Part shown: positions 20,661-32,545 of the stretch, piece by piece
Layout: every line of letters starts with the position of its first letter
Numbering within the stretch: position 1 is the stretch's first letter
NCBI RefSeq assembly: GCF_018294505.1
Contig: NC_057807.1
Coordinates: forward strand, 183,981,420 to 184,045,419
Source: Triticum aestivum
Taxonomy: Eukaryota > Streptophyta > Magnoliopsida > Poales > Poaceae
Length of the DNA stretch: 64,000 nucleotides
Direction: 5' to 3'
The notes under the pieces: model-generated
The model's input: only the letters and a program-made list of their open reading frames with translations
Databases searched by the model: none
Told to the model about the DNA's origin: nothing
Program-made: the position numbers and the translations under genes

Positions 20661-22471
20661 CTCCACCACCTCCTCCTAGTTAGGGTTAGCGTTGATTTAG
20701 CTCATTTGTGAGATAGAGCCTCGCTCATCCATCGGATCTCCTCCTCATGAGAGACCGCGGCCTCTTTGGAGAAGATCCACTTGGATTCAAGACCCCTATA
20801 TGGGAAGATCCCCTCGTGGATTCAAGACCTCCTCCCGGAGAAGAACGGTTACCTTTGTATCTTTCGTTTGTTGATTTTTAATCTTGTGCTACCTTATGTG
20901 TTCGGTGATCTAGCCCTTGTGTGATCGATTACTTGTCGGTTTAGTGATTCTCTCGTCTCTCCCCGTGTTTTCCCCTTTGTGTTTTCCGCGCGTTCTTCGT
21001 GTCTCCCCATAGGATCCACTCCAAACGTGAAAGATCGCCCCCTAGGGTTCCGCCCTACATCATATTCTCTACAAGCACTGAAATTGTAGGTAACAGATAG
21101 TTTTGTGATAAGATAATTTGTAACGGGTAACAAGCAATGAAAGTAAATAAACTGCAGCAAGGTGGCCCAATCCTTTTTGTAGCAAAGGACAAGCCTGGAC
21201 AATTTCTTATAATGACAAAAGAGCTCCTGAGGACACATGGGAATTATCGTCAAGCTAGTTTTCATCGCGCTCATATGATTTGCGTTCGGTACTTTGATAA
21301 TTTGATATGTGGGTGGACTGGTGCTTGGGTACTGCCCTTACTTGGACAAGCATCCCACTTATGATTAACCCCTATTGCAAGCATCCGCAACTACAAAAGA
21401 AGTATTAAGGTAAACATAGCCACAACATTAGACATATTGATCCAAATCAGCCCCTTACGAAGCAACACATAAACTATGGTTTAAGCTTCTATCACTCAAG
21501 CAACCCATCATCTACTTATTACTTCCCAATGCCTTCCTCTAGGCCCAAATAATGGTGAAGTGTCATGTAGTCGATGTTCACATAACACTACTAGAGGAGA
21601 GACAACACACATCTCATCAAAATATTGAACGAATACCAAATTCACATGACTACTAATAGCAAGACTTCACCCATGTCCTCAGGAACAAACGTAACTACTC
21701 ACAAAGCATATTCATGTTCATAATCAGAGGAGTATTAATATGCATTAAGGATCTGAACATATGATGTTCCACCAAGTAAACCAATTAGCATCAACTACAA
21801 GGAGTAATCAACACTACTAGCAACCCACAGGTACCAATTTGTGGTTTTGATACAAGATTGGATACAAGAGATGAACTAGGGTTCTGAGAGGAGACGATGC
21901 TGGTGAAGATGTTGATGGAGATTGACCCTGTCTCGATGAGAGGATCGTTGGTGATGATGATGATTTCCCCCTCCCGGAGGGAAGTTTCCCCGGCAAAACA
22001 GCTCCGCCGGAGCCCTAGATTGGTTCCGCCAAGGTTCCGCCTCGTGGCGGGGAGTTTCGTCCCGTAAGCTTGCTTATGATTTTTTTCTAGGGTAAAAGCC
22101 TTCATATAACTGAAGATGGGCACCAGAGGGCCACCAGGGGGCCCATGAGACAGGGGCGCGCCCAGTAGGGGGGCGCCGCCCACCCTCGTGGCCAGGGTGT
22201 GGGCCTGCTATGGTACTTTCTTTGCTCAATAATTCTTATTAATTCCAAAAATGACTTTTGTGGAGTTTTAGGACTTTTGAAGCTATGCAGAATAGGTTTC
22301 CAATATTTGCTCCTTTTCCAGCCAGAATCCCAGCTGCCGGCATTCTCCCTCTTCATGATAAACCTTGTAAAATAAGAGAGAATAGCCATAAGTATTGTGA
22401 CATAATGTGCAATAACAGCCCATAATGTAATAAATATTGATATAAAAGCATGATGCAAAATGGATGTATCA

Positions 22472-24061
22472 ACTCGCCCAAGATTAGACCTCACTTGTCC
22501 TCAAGCGTAAGGCGATATCGAAAAATATGTCCACATGTTTAGTGATAGAGGTGTCAATAAAAATAAAATACGGACATGAGGGTATCATGATCATTCTTAT
22601 GAGAGCAGCAAATATAGATGTTGTCATATGATTTCTTATGCTCAAGTAACAATCTATTCACAATGTCAAGTATGGTTCAGAAACTTCATTGAGAACTAGC
22701 AAACTATAATCTCAGTCATTGAAGCAATTCCAATTTATTATAATATCAGAAAGACTCAAGAATAGAGCTTTTCAGCAAGTCCACATACTCAACTATCATA
22801 TAGTCTTCTACAATTGCTAACACTCACGCAACTTATGGTTATGGAGTTTTAGTCGGACACTGAGAAAGATAGGGGCTTATAATGTCGCCTCCCAACATAT
22901 TCACCTTTGGGTGATGTCAACAATAATAGTTCATGCTAACTTACATCCAATTGGATATATATATCAGGATCTTTCAAACACGAGGTGCTTTCGAAAGGAT
23001 AAAATGAAAAAAAGGGAAAGGTGAAGATCACCTTGACTCTTGCATAAAGTAAAAGACATAAGGTAAAAGATAGGCCCTTCGCAGAGGGAAGCAGAGGTTG
23101 TCATGTGCTTTTAGGGTTGGATGCACAAAATCTTAATGCAAAAGAACGTCACTTTATATTGCAACTTGTGATATGAACCTTTATTATGAAGTCCGTCGCT
23201 TTTATTACTTCCATATCACACGATCGTATAAAGCTTATTTTCTCCGCACTAATAAGTCATACATATTTAGAGAGCAATCTTTATTGCTTGCAACATGACA
23301 ACTTACTTGAAGGATCTTACTCAATCCCTAGGTAGGTATGGTGGACTCTCATGGAAAAACTGGGTTTAAGGATATTTGGAAGCACAAGTAGTGTCTCTAC
23401 TTGGTGCAAGGAATTTGGCTAGCATGAGGGGGAAAGGCAAGATCAACATGTTTGAAAGATCCATGACAACATACTTTAACTGAGATGTGAGAAAACATAA
23501 ACCATTACGTTTTCTTCCTTGTCCAACATCAACTCTGTAGCATGTCATACTTTAATGAGTGCTCACAATTATAAAAGATGTCCAAGATAGTATATTTATA
23601 TGTGAAAACCTCTCTTTCTTTATTACTTCCTATTAATTGCAACGACGACCAAAACTATGTTTGTCAACTCTCAACAACTTTTATGCCTCATACTCTTTAT
23701 ATGTGAAGTCATTACTGTCCATAAGATCAATATGAACCCTTTTATTCTTTTTATTCTTTCTATTCTTCTCAAGATCATAGCAAGATAGCAAAGCCCTTGA
23801 CTCAACACTAATCTTTATTATAAATAGCTCACGGACTCGGTTACATAGAGGGATCACGAAGCAAAACTCAAAACTAATTCATACCAAAACTTTATTCTAC
23901 TAGATCAAGATATTACCAAAAGGATCGAACTAAATAAAATGATAAAATACGAGTGTGATGGTGATACGATACCGGGGCACCTCCCCCAAGCTTGGTAGTT
24001 GCCAAGGGGAGTGCCCATACCCATGTGATTATGTCCTCGGAGGTGATGAAGGTGGTGATGA
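22472..24061 (-). other. Non-coding 3' internal region of element B
   Basis: Contains the polypurine tract and hairpin remnant (cacttg-tcct-caagcg, 22492-22507) and AT-rich sequence parallel to 33755-33915 plus 42654-43857 in A. It keeps the uninterrupted site catatgatttcttatg (about 22626-22641) at which Copia 1 landed in A. It also has about 150 bases (about 23213-23395) that are absent from A. Confidence 0.8.
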
Positions 24062-24541
24062 TTATGTAGGCTTGTCGTCCGTCTTCCAAGGCATAGGCTC
24101 ACCATCATAGAAGGATGATCGAGTCTCCGGGATCCTCAAATCTGCAGCCAAACTCATCCTCTTGAATCTATATTCATACTCACAGTTTCTGTTTTGCAGG
24201 TCATAGATATGGGCTTGGAGGTGCTCGATTTTCTCATGAAGCTTGAAGATGGTATCCCCAATGTTCTTGGCGTCTAGCTTGTGGTTGTTGGTGAATTCCA
24301 CGATCATCACCTGGTTGGCGTTGAGTCCACACTCCACCATCCCTTGGCACTTGAAAACTTGCTGCTCCATAGCTTCGAGCTTTGTCTCCATGCTTCCGGT
24401 ATGCCTTGGTCCCTCCACATCGCGGATGTGGAGCACCCCCTCACGCATCTCAATGGTTTGAGGGTGTTGCAGCACCTCCGTGAGATAGGGGTTAATAACC
24501 CTCTCGAAAAACTTGTCCTTGGGAGCGCTTGGAGACAACAT
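24062..24541 (-). CDS. Element B 3' ORF, coiled-coil protein of unknown function
   Basis: A 159-codon open frame (MLSPSAPKDKFFERV...) in the sense direction between pol and the 3' LTR, the place where Athila elements carry env-like ORFs. It is uninterrupted. Residues ~50-125 have Leu/Ile/Glu/Lys heptads (METKLEAMEQQVF, IFKLHEKIEHLQAHIYDLQNR), predicting a coiled coil. No signal peptide or membrane segment is obvious, which argues against a true envelope. Outside the ATG and close to the stop, the DNA matches element A, but the coding sequence between does not. Confidence 0.6.
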   Translation of the reverse strand: MLSPSAPKDKFFERVINPYLTEVLQHPQTIEMREGVLHIRDVEGPRHTGSMETKLEAMEQQVFKCQGMVECGLNANQVMIVEFTNNHKLDAKNIGDTIFKLHEKIEHLQAHIYDLQNRNCEYEYRFKRMSLAADLRIPETRSSFYDGEPMPWKTDDKPT

Positions 24542-24693
24542 GGTGCTCCGGATCTGTCAGAAAAACAACTCGACACAAAAACATGAGATATTTGCGTGAT
24601 ACGGTGGTCAAAACTTTCAGGAGATTATATAATAAATTTTTACCGAACAAAAGAAGTAACGTGCAAGAAAACGAAGTCCGGGAGGCACACGAG

Positions 24694-24698
24694 GTGCC
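24694..24698. repeat. Presumed left TSD of element A (gtgcc)
   Basis: Five bases before the A LTR start (CGATGACCC, with T-to-C in the terminal TG). The partner should lie beyond the right window edge. Confidence 0.55.
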
Positions 24699-25610
24699 CG
24701 ATGACCCACAAGTATAGGGGATCTATCGTAGTCCTTTCGATAAGTAAGAGTGTCGAACCCAACGAGGAGCAGAAGGAAATGACAAGCAGTTTTCAGTAAG
24801 GTTTTCTCTACAAGCACTGAAATTGTAGGTAACAGATAGTTTTGTGATAAGGTAATTTGTAACAGGTAACAAGCAATGAAAGTAGATAAAGTGCAGCAAG
24901 GTGGCCCAATCCTTTTTGTAGCAAAGGACAAGCCTTGACAATTTCTTAGAATGAAAAAAGAGCTCCCGAGGACACATGGGAATTATCGTCAAGTTAGTTT
25001 TCATCACGCTCATATGATTCGCGTTCGGTACTTTGATAATTTGATATGTGGGTGGACCGGTGCTTGGGTACTACCCTTACTTGGACAAACATCCCACTTA
25101 TGATTAACCCCTATTGCAAGCATCCGCAACTACAAAAGAAGTATTAAGGTAAACCTAACCATAGCATTAGACATATGGATCCAAATCAGCCCCTTACGAA
25201 GCAATGCATAAACTAGGGTTTAAGCTTCTATCACTCTAGCAACCCATCACAACTTATTACTTCCCAATGCCTTACTCTAGGCCCAAACAATGGTGAAGTG
25301 TCATGTAGTCGACATTCACATAACACCACTAGAGGAGAGACAACATACATGTCATCAAAATATTGAACGAATACCGAATTCACATGACTACTAATAGCAA
25401 GACTTCACCCATGTCCTCAGGAACAAACGGAACTACTCACAAAGCATATTCATGTTCATAATCAGAGGAGTATTAATATGCATTAAGGATCTAAACATAT
25501 GATCTTCCATCAAGTAAACCAATTAGCATCAAGTACAAGGAGTAATCAACACTACTAGCAACCCACAGGTACCAATTTGTGGTTATCATACAAGATTGGA
25601 TACAAGAGAT

Positions 25611-25870
25611 CACTACAAGAAATACGTCAACTTATGACCTTATGTCAGTGACCCTCGAAGAATTGGTCATAAATTTATGACCATTTTAGACCAATTGGTC
25701 AAAAGCTGTCTGGGGGGCTCCAAACCCTAAACAATTGCGACCATTTTGGTCAGAAAGGTCATAATTTCCTTACACGAAATGGTCATAAAGCAAATAGCGC
25801 TAGTCCGCTACCTTATTTCTAGTTGTTAACGACCAATATAGATGGTCATAGCCATGTAAATTATGGTGGG
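25611..25870 (+). repeat. Left TIR and subterminal GGTCAT/ATGACC array
   Basis: The 29-bp terminal inverted repeat is followed by about ten ggtcat, atgacc, gaccaat or ttggtca motifs in both orientations. In CACTA elements such arrays are bound by the element-encoded protein. A similar short cluster recurs internally at about 29070-29110. Confidence 0.8.
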
Positions 25871-26636
25871 TTGCGATGACTAGGCGCCATCTCATCAGTT
25901 TTGCCTATGTGTCATGTCCATGTGGCAGTTTTTGCCCTAGGTTGTGAAGCAACCTATATTTCTGTCATGGCCAAAATTCCCAAACAAATCTCATAAATTC
26001 TTTGGGTCATATCTTCGTCAATATGTAAAAACCTTCCTTGCCTAGTTCAAAAATAATTCAAAAATATTCATTTTCCTATTCTGTTCAGAACAACAGTTTG
26101 TGAAGGAAGTACCACTTTGGCATGTCCAAATAGCATCCATTTTCTACAGTGCTTTCCTATGCCCAAATAACCATCCTCCACCAAATGCCAGCTCAATCCA
26201 TTCATTATTTTGAGCCGAGCTTCAACATTCGTAGTTATGTCCAGTGTGGTAGTTTGCAAAGCAAGTACCACCTATGCTCCTCCTTTGGAGCTGAAAATTT
26301 GTGAAAACGGTCTTCTTAGTAACTAATCATCCTCAGCCAAAACTCAAGCCCATTAGCCATGTACATTTCCCGTACCGCTAATCAAACACTTGGCTGCTAA
26401 TTCATGTTTGAGCATCGATTGGTCTCCTCGTGAGAATCTTATGTTGTAATTTTCTTCCTAGCACCAACCTGGGGAGTGCCCAACCCACTAGACATGCCTA
26501 GGCCGCCCAGAACACATGGCAATGCCACGGTCACGCGGTGACCATGCGGTGGGCATGCGAGTTTACGCACTCTAGAGTTGGGGCCCTCGGCCACCGCCCA
26601 AACCTCGACGTATCGCCACCAAACCATGTATTTATC

Positions 26637-28915
26637 ATTAAATAGGTCCTTATGTAACTAGAAATGATTTTTGGAAAAAATAAATAGCAAACTATGAGGC
26701 AGCTGCAGTTCAAATTTGACCCGCTTCTAGCTGAATCGACGGAAATTTGTCTTTTTCACGAGAGGTGGATCAAAAAATTTTACACCCAACCATTTTGTTA
26801 ATTGTGCATTAAATATGGCCTAGTATTTTATAAAAATGATTTGGTCCAATTTTGCAACAATTATTTGGTAGTTCCTTCACAAAAAAACCTCCTTTCGGGC
26901 ACTCAAAAAATGGAAAATGGTTTTTTCGTCCAACGAAAATGAAAACTTCCTTAGGCAACATTATTTGCCATTCCAATATGCACCCTTGTGCACAATATGA
27001 GATCATTTGAACAAACTATGCCATGAATGTGGCCATAAGATTGATCATTTGGCTTGAAAGCCATGAATCTTCACACTTCATAGCTCATTTCTGAGAACAC
27101 TTTTTTAAAATAATTACCGTATTACAAGTTTATTATTTTTCCTAGAAACTTGGTCACATATAATGACACAATACGAATGTTTTCCAATTTTTTGAATTTT
27201 TTTGAATTTTTTATGCCCATTTCAAAATGCGGTCAAAACGACAGGCTTGACCGTTCCTAGCTAGTGGTTGAATCTTGGAATTTTTTTGGTGTTTTTCTGA
27301 TTAAATAGATACTTATGTACCTAGAAATGATTTTTGGAAAAAATAAATAGTAAACTATGAGGCAGCTACAGTTCAAATTTGACCCGCTTCCAACTGAATC
27401 GGCGGGAATTTGTCTTTTTCACCAGAGGTGGATCAAAACTTTTGACACCCAACCATTTTGTCAATTGTGCATTAAATATGTACTAGTATTTTATAAAAAT
27501 GATTTGGTACAATTTTGCAACAAATATATGGTAGGTCCTTCACAAAAAAACCTCCTTTCGAGCACTCGAAAAATGGAAAATGAATTTTCCGTGCAAAGAA
27601 AATGAAAACTCCCTTTGGCAACATTGTTTGGAATTCCAAGATGCACCCTTGTGCACAATATGAGATCATTTGAACAAACTATGCCATGAATGTGGCCATA
27701 AGATTGACCGTTTGGTTTGAAATACACGAATCTTCACGCATGGTAGCTCATTTCTGAGAACACTTTTTTAAAATAATTACCGTATTACAAGTTTATTATT
27801 TTTCCTGGAAACTTGGTCACATATAATGACACAATGCGAAGGTTTTCCAATTTTTTGATTTTTTTGAATTTTTTATGCCCGTTTCAAAATGCGGTCAAAA
27901 CGGCAGGCTTGACCGTTCCTAGCTAGTGGTTGAATCTTGGAATTTTTTTGGTGTTTCTCTGATTAAATAGATACTTATGTACCTAGAAATGATTTTTGGA
28001 AAAAATAAAGAGCAAACTATGAGGTAGCTACAGTTCAAATTTGACCCGTTTCCAGCTGAATCGACGACAATTTGTCTTTTTCACCAGAGGTGGATCAAAA
28101 CTTTTTTCACCCAACCATTTGGTCAATTGTGCATTAAATATGGCCTAGTATTTTATAAAAATGATTTGGTCCAATTTTGCAACAATTATTTGGTAGTTCC
28201 TTCACAAAAAAACCTCCTTTTGGGCACTCGAAAAATGGAAAATGGTTTTTTTCGTCCAACGAAAATGAAAACTTCCTTAGAAAACATTGCTTGCCATTCA
28301 AATATGCACTCTTATGCACAATATGAGATCATTTGAACAAACTATGCCATGAATGTGGCCATAAGATTGATCATTTCGCTTGAAATCCATTGATCTCCAC
28401 ACATGATAGCTCGTTTCTGAGAACACTTTTTTTATAATATTTGCTGTATTAAAAGTTTGTTATTTTTCCTCGGAACTTGGCCACATATGATGACACAATG
28501 CGAAGGTTTCCCAATTTTTTGATTTTTTTTGAATTTTTTATGCCCGTTTCAAAATGCGGTCAAAACGGCGGGAATGACCGTTCCTAGCTAGTGGTTGAAT
28601 ATTGGAATTTTTTTGGTGTTTCTCTGATTAAATAGATACTTATGTATCTAGAAATGATTTTTGGAAAAAATAAATAGCAAACTATGAGGCAGCTGCAGTT
28701 CAAATTTGACCCGCTTCCAACTGAATCGGTAGAAATTTGTCTTTTTACCAGAGGTGGATCAAAAGTTTTTACACCCAACCATTTGGTCAATTGTGCATTA
28801 AATATGGCCTAGTATTTTAGAAAAATGATTTGGTCCAATTTTGCAAGAATTATTTGGTAGGTTCTTCACAAAAAACCTCATTTGGGGCACTCGAAAAATG
28901 GAAAATTGATTTTTC
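26637..28915 (+). repeat. Tandem array of ~663-bp units (about 3.4 copies)
   Basis: The landmark attaaatag-at-acttatgta...ctagaaatgatttttgg begins at 26637, 27300, 27962 and 28627, a spacing of 663, 662 and 665 bases. The fourth copy is cut after about 290 bases. Copies differ by scattered substitutions and small indels. Frames on both strands (for example at 27357-27605 and 28127-28336) recur once per unit with frameshifts and are not maintained, so no gene is called. Confidence 0.92.
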
Positions 28916-29119
28916 GTTATTCGACGAATAACAATACTAATTATTTGGAAACTTTACAAACATTGTCCTAAAAAGATAAGTAAACTTACCATTAGGTGTC
29001 ATGGTGCTACGTTGGAGCTCACGCTGCAATGGAGTTTCGCTGGGCGCCGTGGTACTGCGTTGGTAGCGCCTATTGTTAATCAATTACGACTATTTTAGAT
29101 GGTCATAAGCCTGCACTTT

Positions 29120-30097
29120 GTTCTGATTGGTCTATGGGCATCTCACGCGGATCAAGCATTAGAGACCGTCGGATACTACCAGATCCAATGGCCCACACCC
29201 CTCACCGGCTCCCCCACCCACAGCCACCAGGAAGCTGCTCCCCTCACGTACACCACATGCCATTGAGGGCACTGACATGTGGGCCTAATTCCTCGCGGGC
29301 CCACCTGTCAGTGGCCGAATACCACCCTATCCCCCGCCCACCACTCATCCACCGCACACCACTCCTCCCCCTCTCCCCCTCTCCCCAGCACACCACTCCT
29401 CCCCCACGACCCGCACCCAAACCCTAACCCCTCCCGCCGGATCCCTCTCCCCTGATTGGACCGCCACCGCCACCTACGACGGCCGATCCCGCCGCGACCT
29501 CCCCTCCCACCTCAAGCCGCTCCTCCCACCTTCGTCGGCGACCACCTGCTCCCGCAGCTCGCGCCCGCACGCCACGTCCCCACCTCATCGCCTCGCTCCT
29601 CGCCTTCCCCGCCGACCACCCTCTCTGTGACCACCTCGTCGCCACTGCCGCCTCCGCCCTCGCCTCCGCGTTCTCCGTGCCGCTCTACAACCATACCTCT
29701 CCCATTGAGCCGACATGTCAGTCCGTGGCCAGATCCATCATGGCCACAACGGGCCTTCTGGATTCGCGCCGTCGTCGAGCTGGATGCGCGCCTCGTCTGC
29801 CTCCGCAGCTCACGCTCACGTCTCCTCCATGGCGTCGGCTTCCAGATCCGCCCATGGGTTGGACATGGTGCTCCATCTCCATGGCGAGTTGGCTGCATCC
29901 CCACGTCTGCTTCCGCTCGGCCAATGATGCCATCCGCGCGTGCTTCTGCTGCTCATATAGGTGATGTGTCTTCTATCGATTTGCTCTTCTCCCCTCTACC
30001 TTACGTGATGTGTTGCATCTGGCTCATCGCACGCAGGTGCACGCACCACGGGCGCCCCGAATCGAGCAGGTGACGCGGCGGCCCTCCCAGATCCACG
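29120..30097 (+). pseudogene. GC-rich gene-like block in CACTA (captured 5' region and exon)
   Basis: Composition changes sharply to GC-rich. A telo-box (aaaccctaa, 29419-29427) is followed by cctcccgccggatcc and Pro/Ser/Ala/Arg-rich coding-like sequence. One frame through about 29530-29960 reads HLIASLLAFPADHPLCDHLV, then FSVPLYNHTSP, and ends near a possible donor (tatag/gtgatg, about 29960). The overlapping 205-codon frame starting at 29456 is open but looks like low-complexity translation. The pattern suggests a captured host-gene 5' UTR and first exon. No family is recognised and the correct frame is uncertain. Confidence 0.4.
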
Positions 30098-30359
30098 ATG
30101 AGCCGCATCTGGCTCATCCTCGCGGTTGTCGGCCACGTCCTCGACACGGTTCTAGGTACTGACATTCCCCCCTCCCCGCACACATCCTCCACCTGCTCTT
30201 GCTTACTCTGATCCTCCCATTCCGCTTTTGGTTCGGGCGTTCTTGTATTGATCCATATGCATGCATTAATTTGTAGCTGTGCATGCGACGTGGAGCCTCA
30301 TCTTCGAGCTGCTTGACCTCAAGGGCGGGGTGGACAACGATCCTCTTGTTCTTGTGTGA
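30098..30359 (+). CDS. Possible two-exon small ORF in CACTA cargo
   Basis: Exon 1 (30098-30155) starts with ATG and ends ...ttctag before gtactg. Exon 2 (30277-30359) follows ...aatttgtag and ends in TGA. Joined in phase they give 46 residues: a hydrophobic N-terminal segment (IWLILAVVGHVL) that could be a membrane anchor, then WSLIFELLDLKGGVDNDP. The 121-base intron has canonical GT/AG borders. It may be the end of a longer gene whose earlier exons lie in the block to its left. Function unknown; this is an inference from splice signals and frame only. Confidence 0.35.
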
Positions 30360-30499
30360 TGTTGCCAACAGCAAGATGCGCGCGAATAACTTGGTAATCA
30401 TTACTCCAGTAGTGAATAGTCGATTAGTCGAGCGACTGCTAATCATGTGGTGGCCTTGGACTTGTGATTGTGGTGTTGTGCTCTAACCAGAGGCATGAT

Positions 30500-31600
30500 T
30501 TACAAGCTATGGTAATTTTAGGTTTAGGGAAATATGTACTGTTGCTCCTGATCTAACCAATTGGCCACTATCCAGTTACCTTGGTATGTGTTTGGATGTG
30601 TTTATGTGGATTTGTCTAATCTGTCTCCTCCTGTTGATCTACTGGTCCATGCTCTAGTTCTAATTCATGCCTATGAACTGGTTACTGTGGATTTGGTGCT
30701 GCTCTAGCTTCTTTGTGCATATACATGTGCAGTCAGTAACTAGTGCAGTCCAAGCCTTCTAAAATGATTGCCTTTACTGTCCATGTCTGTTAGTTCCATG
30801 ATCAAATCTATTCTGTTATGTTCATGTCTGTTAGTTCCATGATCAACTTGTATATGCAGTCCAAGCCGTCTAAAATGATTGCCTTTACTGTCCATGTCTT
30901 GATGTGATTTGTTATTAAAATGGTTTGCTAGATAGATCCAAACTGTGGTTTTGTGTATAGTAGTTTTGCATTGTATGGGCTAAATTCTGTTGTCCATCAG
31001 CATGTTTGACTTATCATTTATGTGGAAGTTCGATGGTGACATTATAATTAATAATGCATGGGTTAACTCATCCTTATTGATCAATCCTCTCTTTTAATTA
31101 ATAATGTATGCATGCCTTGAATGTTATGTGTTCTTTACTATACTGTTTTGGCCTCAGGCAATTAAATATTGTATCTGTTTTTATTGTGATATGCAACTCT
31201 TCAAAAAAGAAACTGTATTATGGAATTACTCATCTGCATGGAATTTCTATGTATTCTAGTAGTTTATTTTTGATCCTTTATTGATGTATTATGGAACTTG
31301 ACCCTAACTTACTGTACATCGTAAGCTTAGGCTATTCAGGTGTGCACGTGGTTCAGAATCCATTGATTCACTCAGCACGATCACTCTCAGCCACAAGTAT
31401 CGATGACTCTTCTGATTAGTATTTCAGTCACGGTGGTGTACCTACTCAGCTTTGCTGATTGATAGCCCTGTTGTACCTACACAAGCTAGCAGCGGACTAA
31501 CAATTTGTACTGAATTAATTGATGTACCTAGAGGAAATAAACAGTAAACTAGAGACCCAGATCATTGTTGGGAATGATGGTGATTGTCACTGTGTGAGTA
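30500..31600. other. AT-rich intron-like sequence of CACTA interior
   Basis: No coding frames. Contains a direct repeat of ~40 bases (ctaaaatgattgcctttactgtccatgtct at about 30760 and 30871, and gttagttccatgatcaa at about 30790 and 30829). It resembles intron or 3' flank of captured gene sequence. Confidence 0.5.
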
Positions 31601-31689
31601 CAGTTTCTTATTGCCTTGTGTCAATGAACCCACTAATCTGAAGTCAGTCCTTAATGTGTGGATGGTTGTGTTGTTTTGCAGGTTGTTGG

Positions 31690-32090
31690 CACCAAGGTAC
31701 TGCTACTACTATAGTGTTGTTGCTGTTGTTCCTTCTAGGTACTTCTACTGTTGTTGTTTATTTCAGTATTGTTGCTGCTGTTGCTTCTCAGTATGGCTGC
31801 TGCCGTTGCTTCTCAATAATGTTGCTGCTGTTGCTTCTCCGTTCAAGTCAAAACTGATGTTGTTGTTGCTTCTTAGTATTGTTGTTGTTTCCCTCCTGCT
31901 GTTTCAAACTGTTGTTACTGCTGTTTCCCTCCTACTATTGTTCCATTCAACTACTACTTCCCTCCTGCTGTTTCAAATTGCTGCTACTGTTGTTTAAGTC
32001 AAAACTTAGAGCCCCTGTAGCTTTTCTCAACCCCTAAATTGCTGCTGTTGTTTCAAATTGCTCAATTATTTGAATTGTTGCTGCTGCTAT
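31690..32090 (+). repeat. TTG/CTG-rich low-complexity tract
   Basis: An irregular run of ttgttgctgctgttgcttct-type triplets, yielding Leu/Val/Cys-rich frames of up to 137 codons that have no family features. Treated as simple-sequence DNA. Confidence 0.8.
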
Positions 32091-32329
32091 CTCATTTTAA
32101 CTAGATGGAGGACAAAAAGCATGGTACTAGCTGAACTTGTGTCTTCATTCTAATCTAAATAACTGTCATTTTTTTATGGTCTCTTCTTGGTATATTGGTT
32201 CCAGTTTTACTAATTCTTCTCTGCTGATTTTTTAACGCTAATTCTTCTATGTTGATACATGTAACAGGGAAACCGTGGAAGGCATATCACCATTCTGACA
32301 GGAGCAAGCGCCATTTACGATCGCTATCA

Positions 32330-32545
32330 AAAGAGCTCCATGCTGAAGAACATAGCTCGTAACCATACACATGTGGAGCTTGTAACCGTGATTGCCATAC
32401 TTTTAGAGCTTGTTGCTAGTTATTACACTTGTAGAGCTTCTGGTAGAGCTTGTATATGTTGGAGCTTGGTTACGGTGTGTAAAGCTTGTTTACGTGTAGA
32501 GCTTGTAGATCTTGGAAAGTACTTTATATGTTAGAGCTTATTACC
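32330..32545 (+). repeat. Degenerate repeats around gtagagcttgt
   Basis: About nine spaced copies of (t/g)gagcttgt-like units (for example gtggagcttgtaac, tagagcttgttgc, gtagagcttctgg, gtagagcttgtag) at irregular 15-30 base intervals. Just upstream, acag/GGAAACCGTGGAAGGC looks like an acceptor and final short exon. No known family. Confidence 0.6.

Larger units (their letters stand above)
20079..21062 (+). mobile_element. 984-bp probable solo LTR inserted in element B LTR
   Basis: Bounded by TGATG...CATCA ends, flanked by tattt (20074-20078) and tattc (21063-21067), a 5-bp duplication with one mismatch. The other LTRs of the family at 24806 and 62697 show the uninterrupted sequence (cagtaaggttttctctacaag or a close variant). 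It contains a TATA box (20653-20660), a minisatellite and a T-rich 3' half, consistent with a single LTR left after unequal recombination. No coding region. I cannot name the family. Confidence 0.7.
19971..22471 (-). repeat. 3' LTR of Athila element B (interrupted)
   Basis: It starts taatgacccacaagtataggggg and ends ggatgtatca. Subtracting the 984-bp insertion and its 5-bp duplication leaves about 1512 bases, close to the ~1520 bases of the A 3' LTR. The body contains ggcgcgcccagtagg and gggcgccgcccaccctcgtgg near 22154-22191, as in A. Confidence 0.85.
19971..24698 (-). mobile_element. Athila-type element B, left part (rest beyond window)
   Basis: Minus-strand Athila-type element of the same family as A. 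The 3' LTR (19971-22471) is followed by actcgcccaagattagacc (degraded polypurine tract), about 1.6 kb of non-coding internal sequence that parallels 42654-43857 of A, and an ORF at 24062-24541. At 24698 the sequence stops where element A starts. The flank gaggcacacgaggtgcc matches 44363-44385 in A, so the continuation of B is expected right of A, outside the window. The LTR terminus is TA instead of TG. Confidence 0.85.

Noticed and set aside
20238..20683. Repeated Pro/Ser/His/Gly frames and a possible CRISPR-like array
   Set aside because: Units are short, spacers are not uniform or unique, and the setting is a plant LTR; this is a minisatellite. The frames are open on both strands owing to the repeat.
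27357..28336. Recurring 60-82 codon frames in the 663-bp repeats
   Set aside because: Frames shift and stop differently in each repeat copy, so there is no evidence of coding constraint.
29456..30073. 205-codon open frame as a real protein
   Set aside because: Pro/Ser/Arg-rich translation of GC-rich DNA; a different frame looks more like the exon, so I list only a gene-like block.
31584..31997. 137-codon Leu/Val/Cys-rich frame
   Set aside because: Arises from TTG/CTG/GTT simple sequence and has no start context or family motif.
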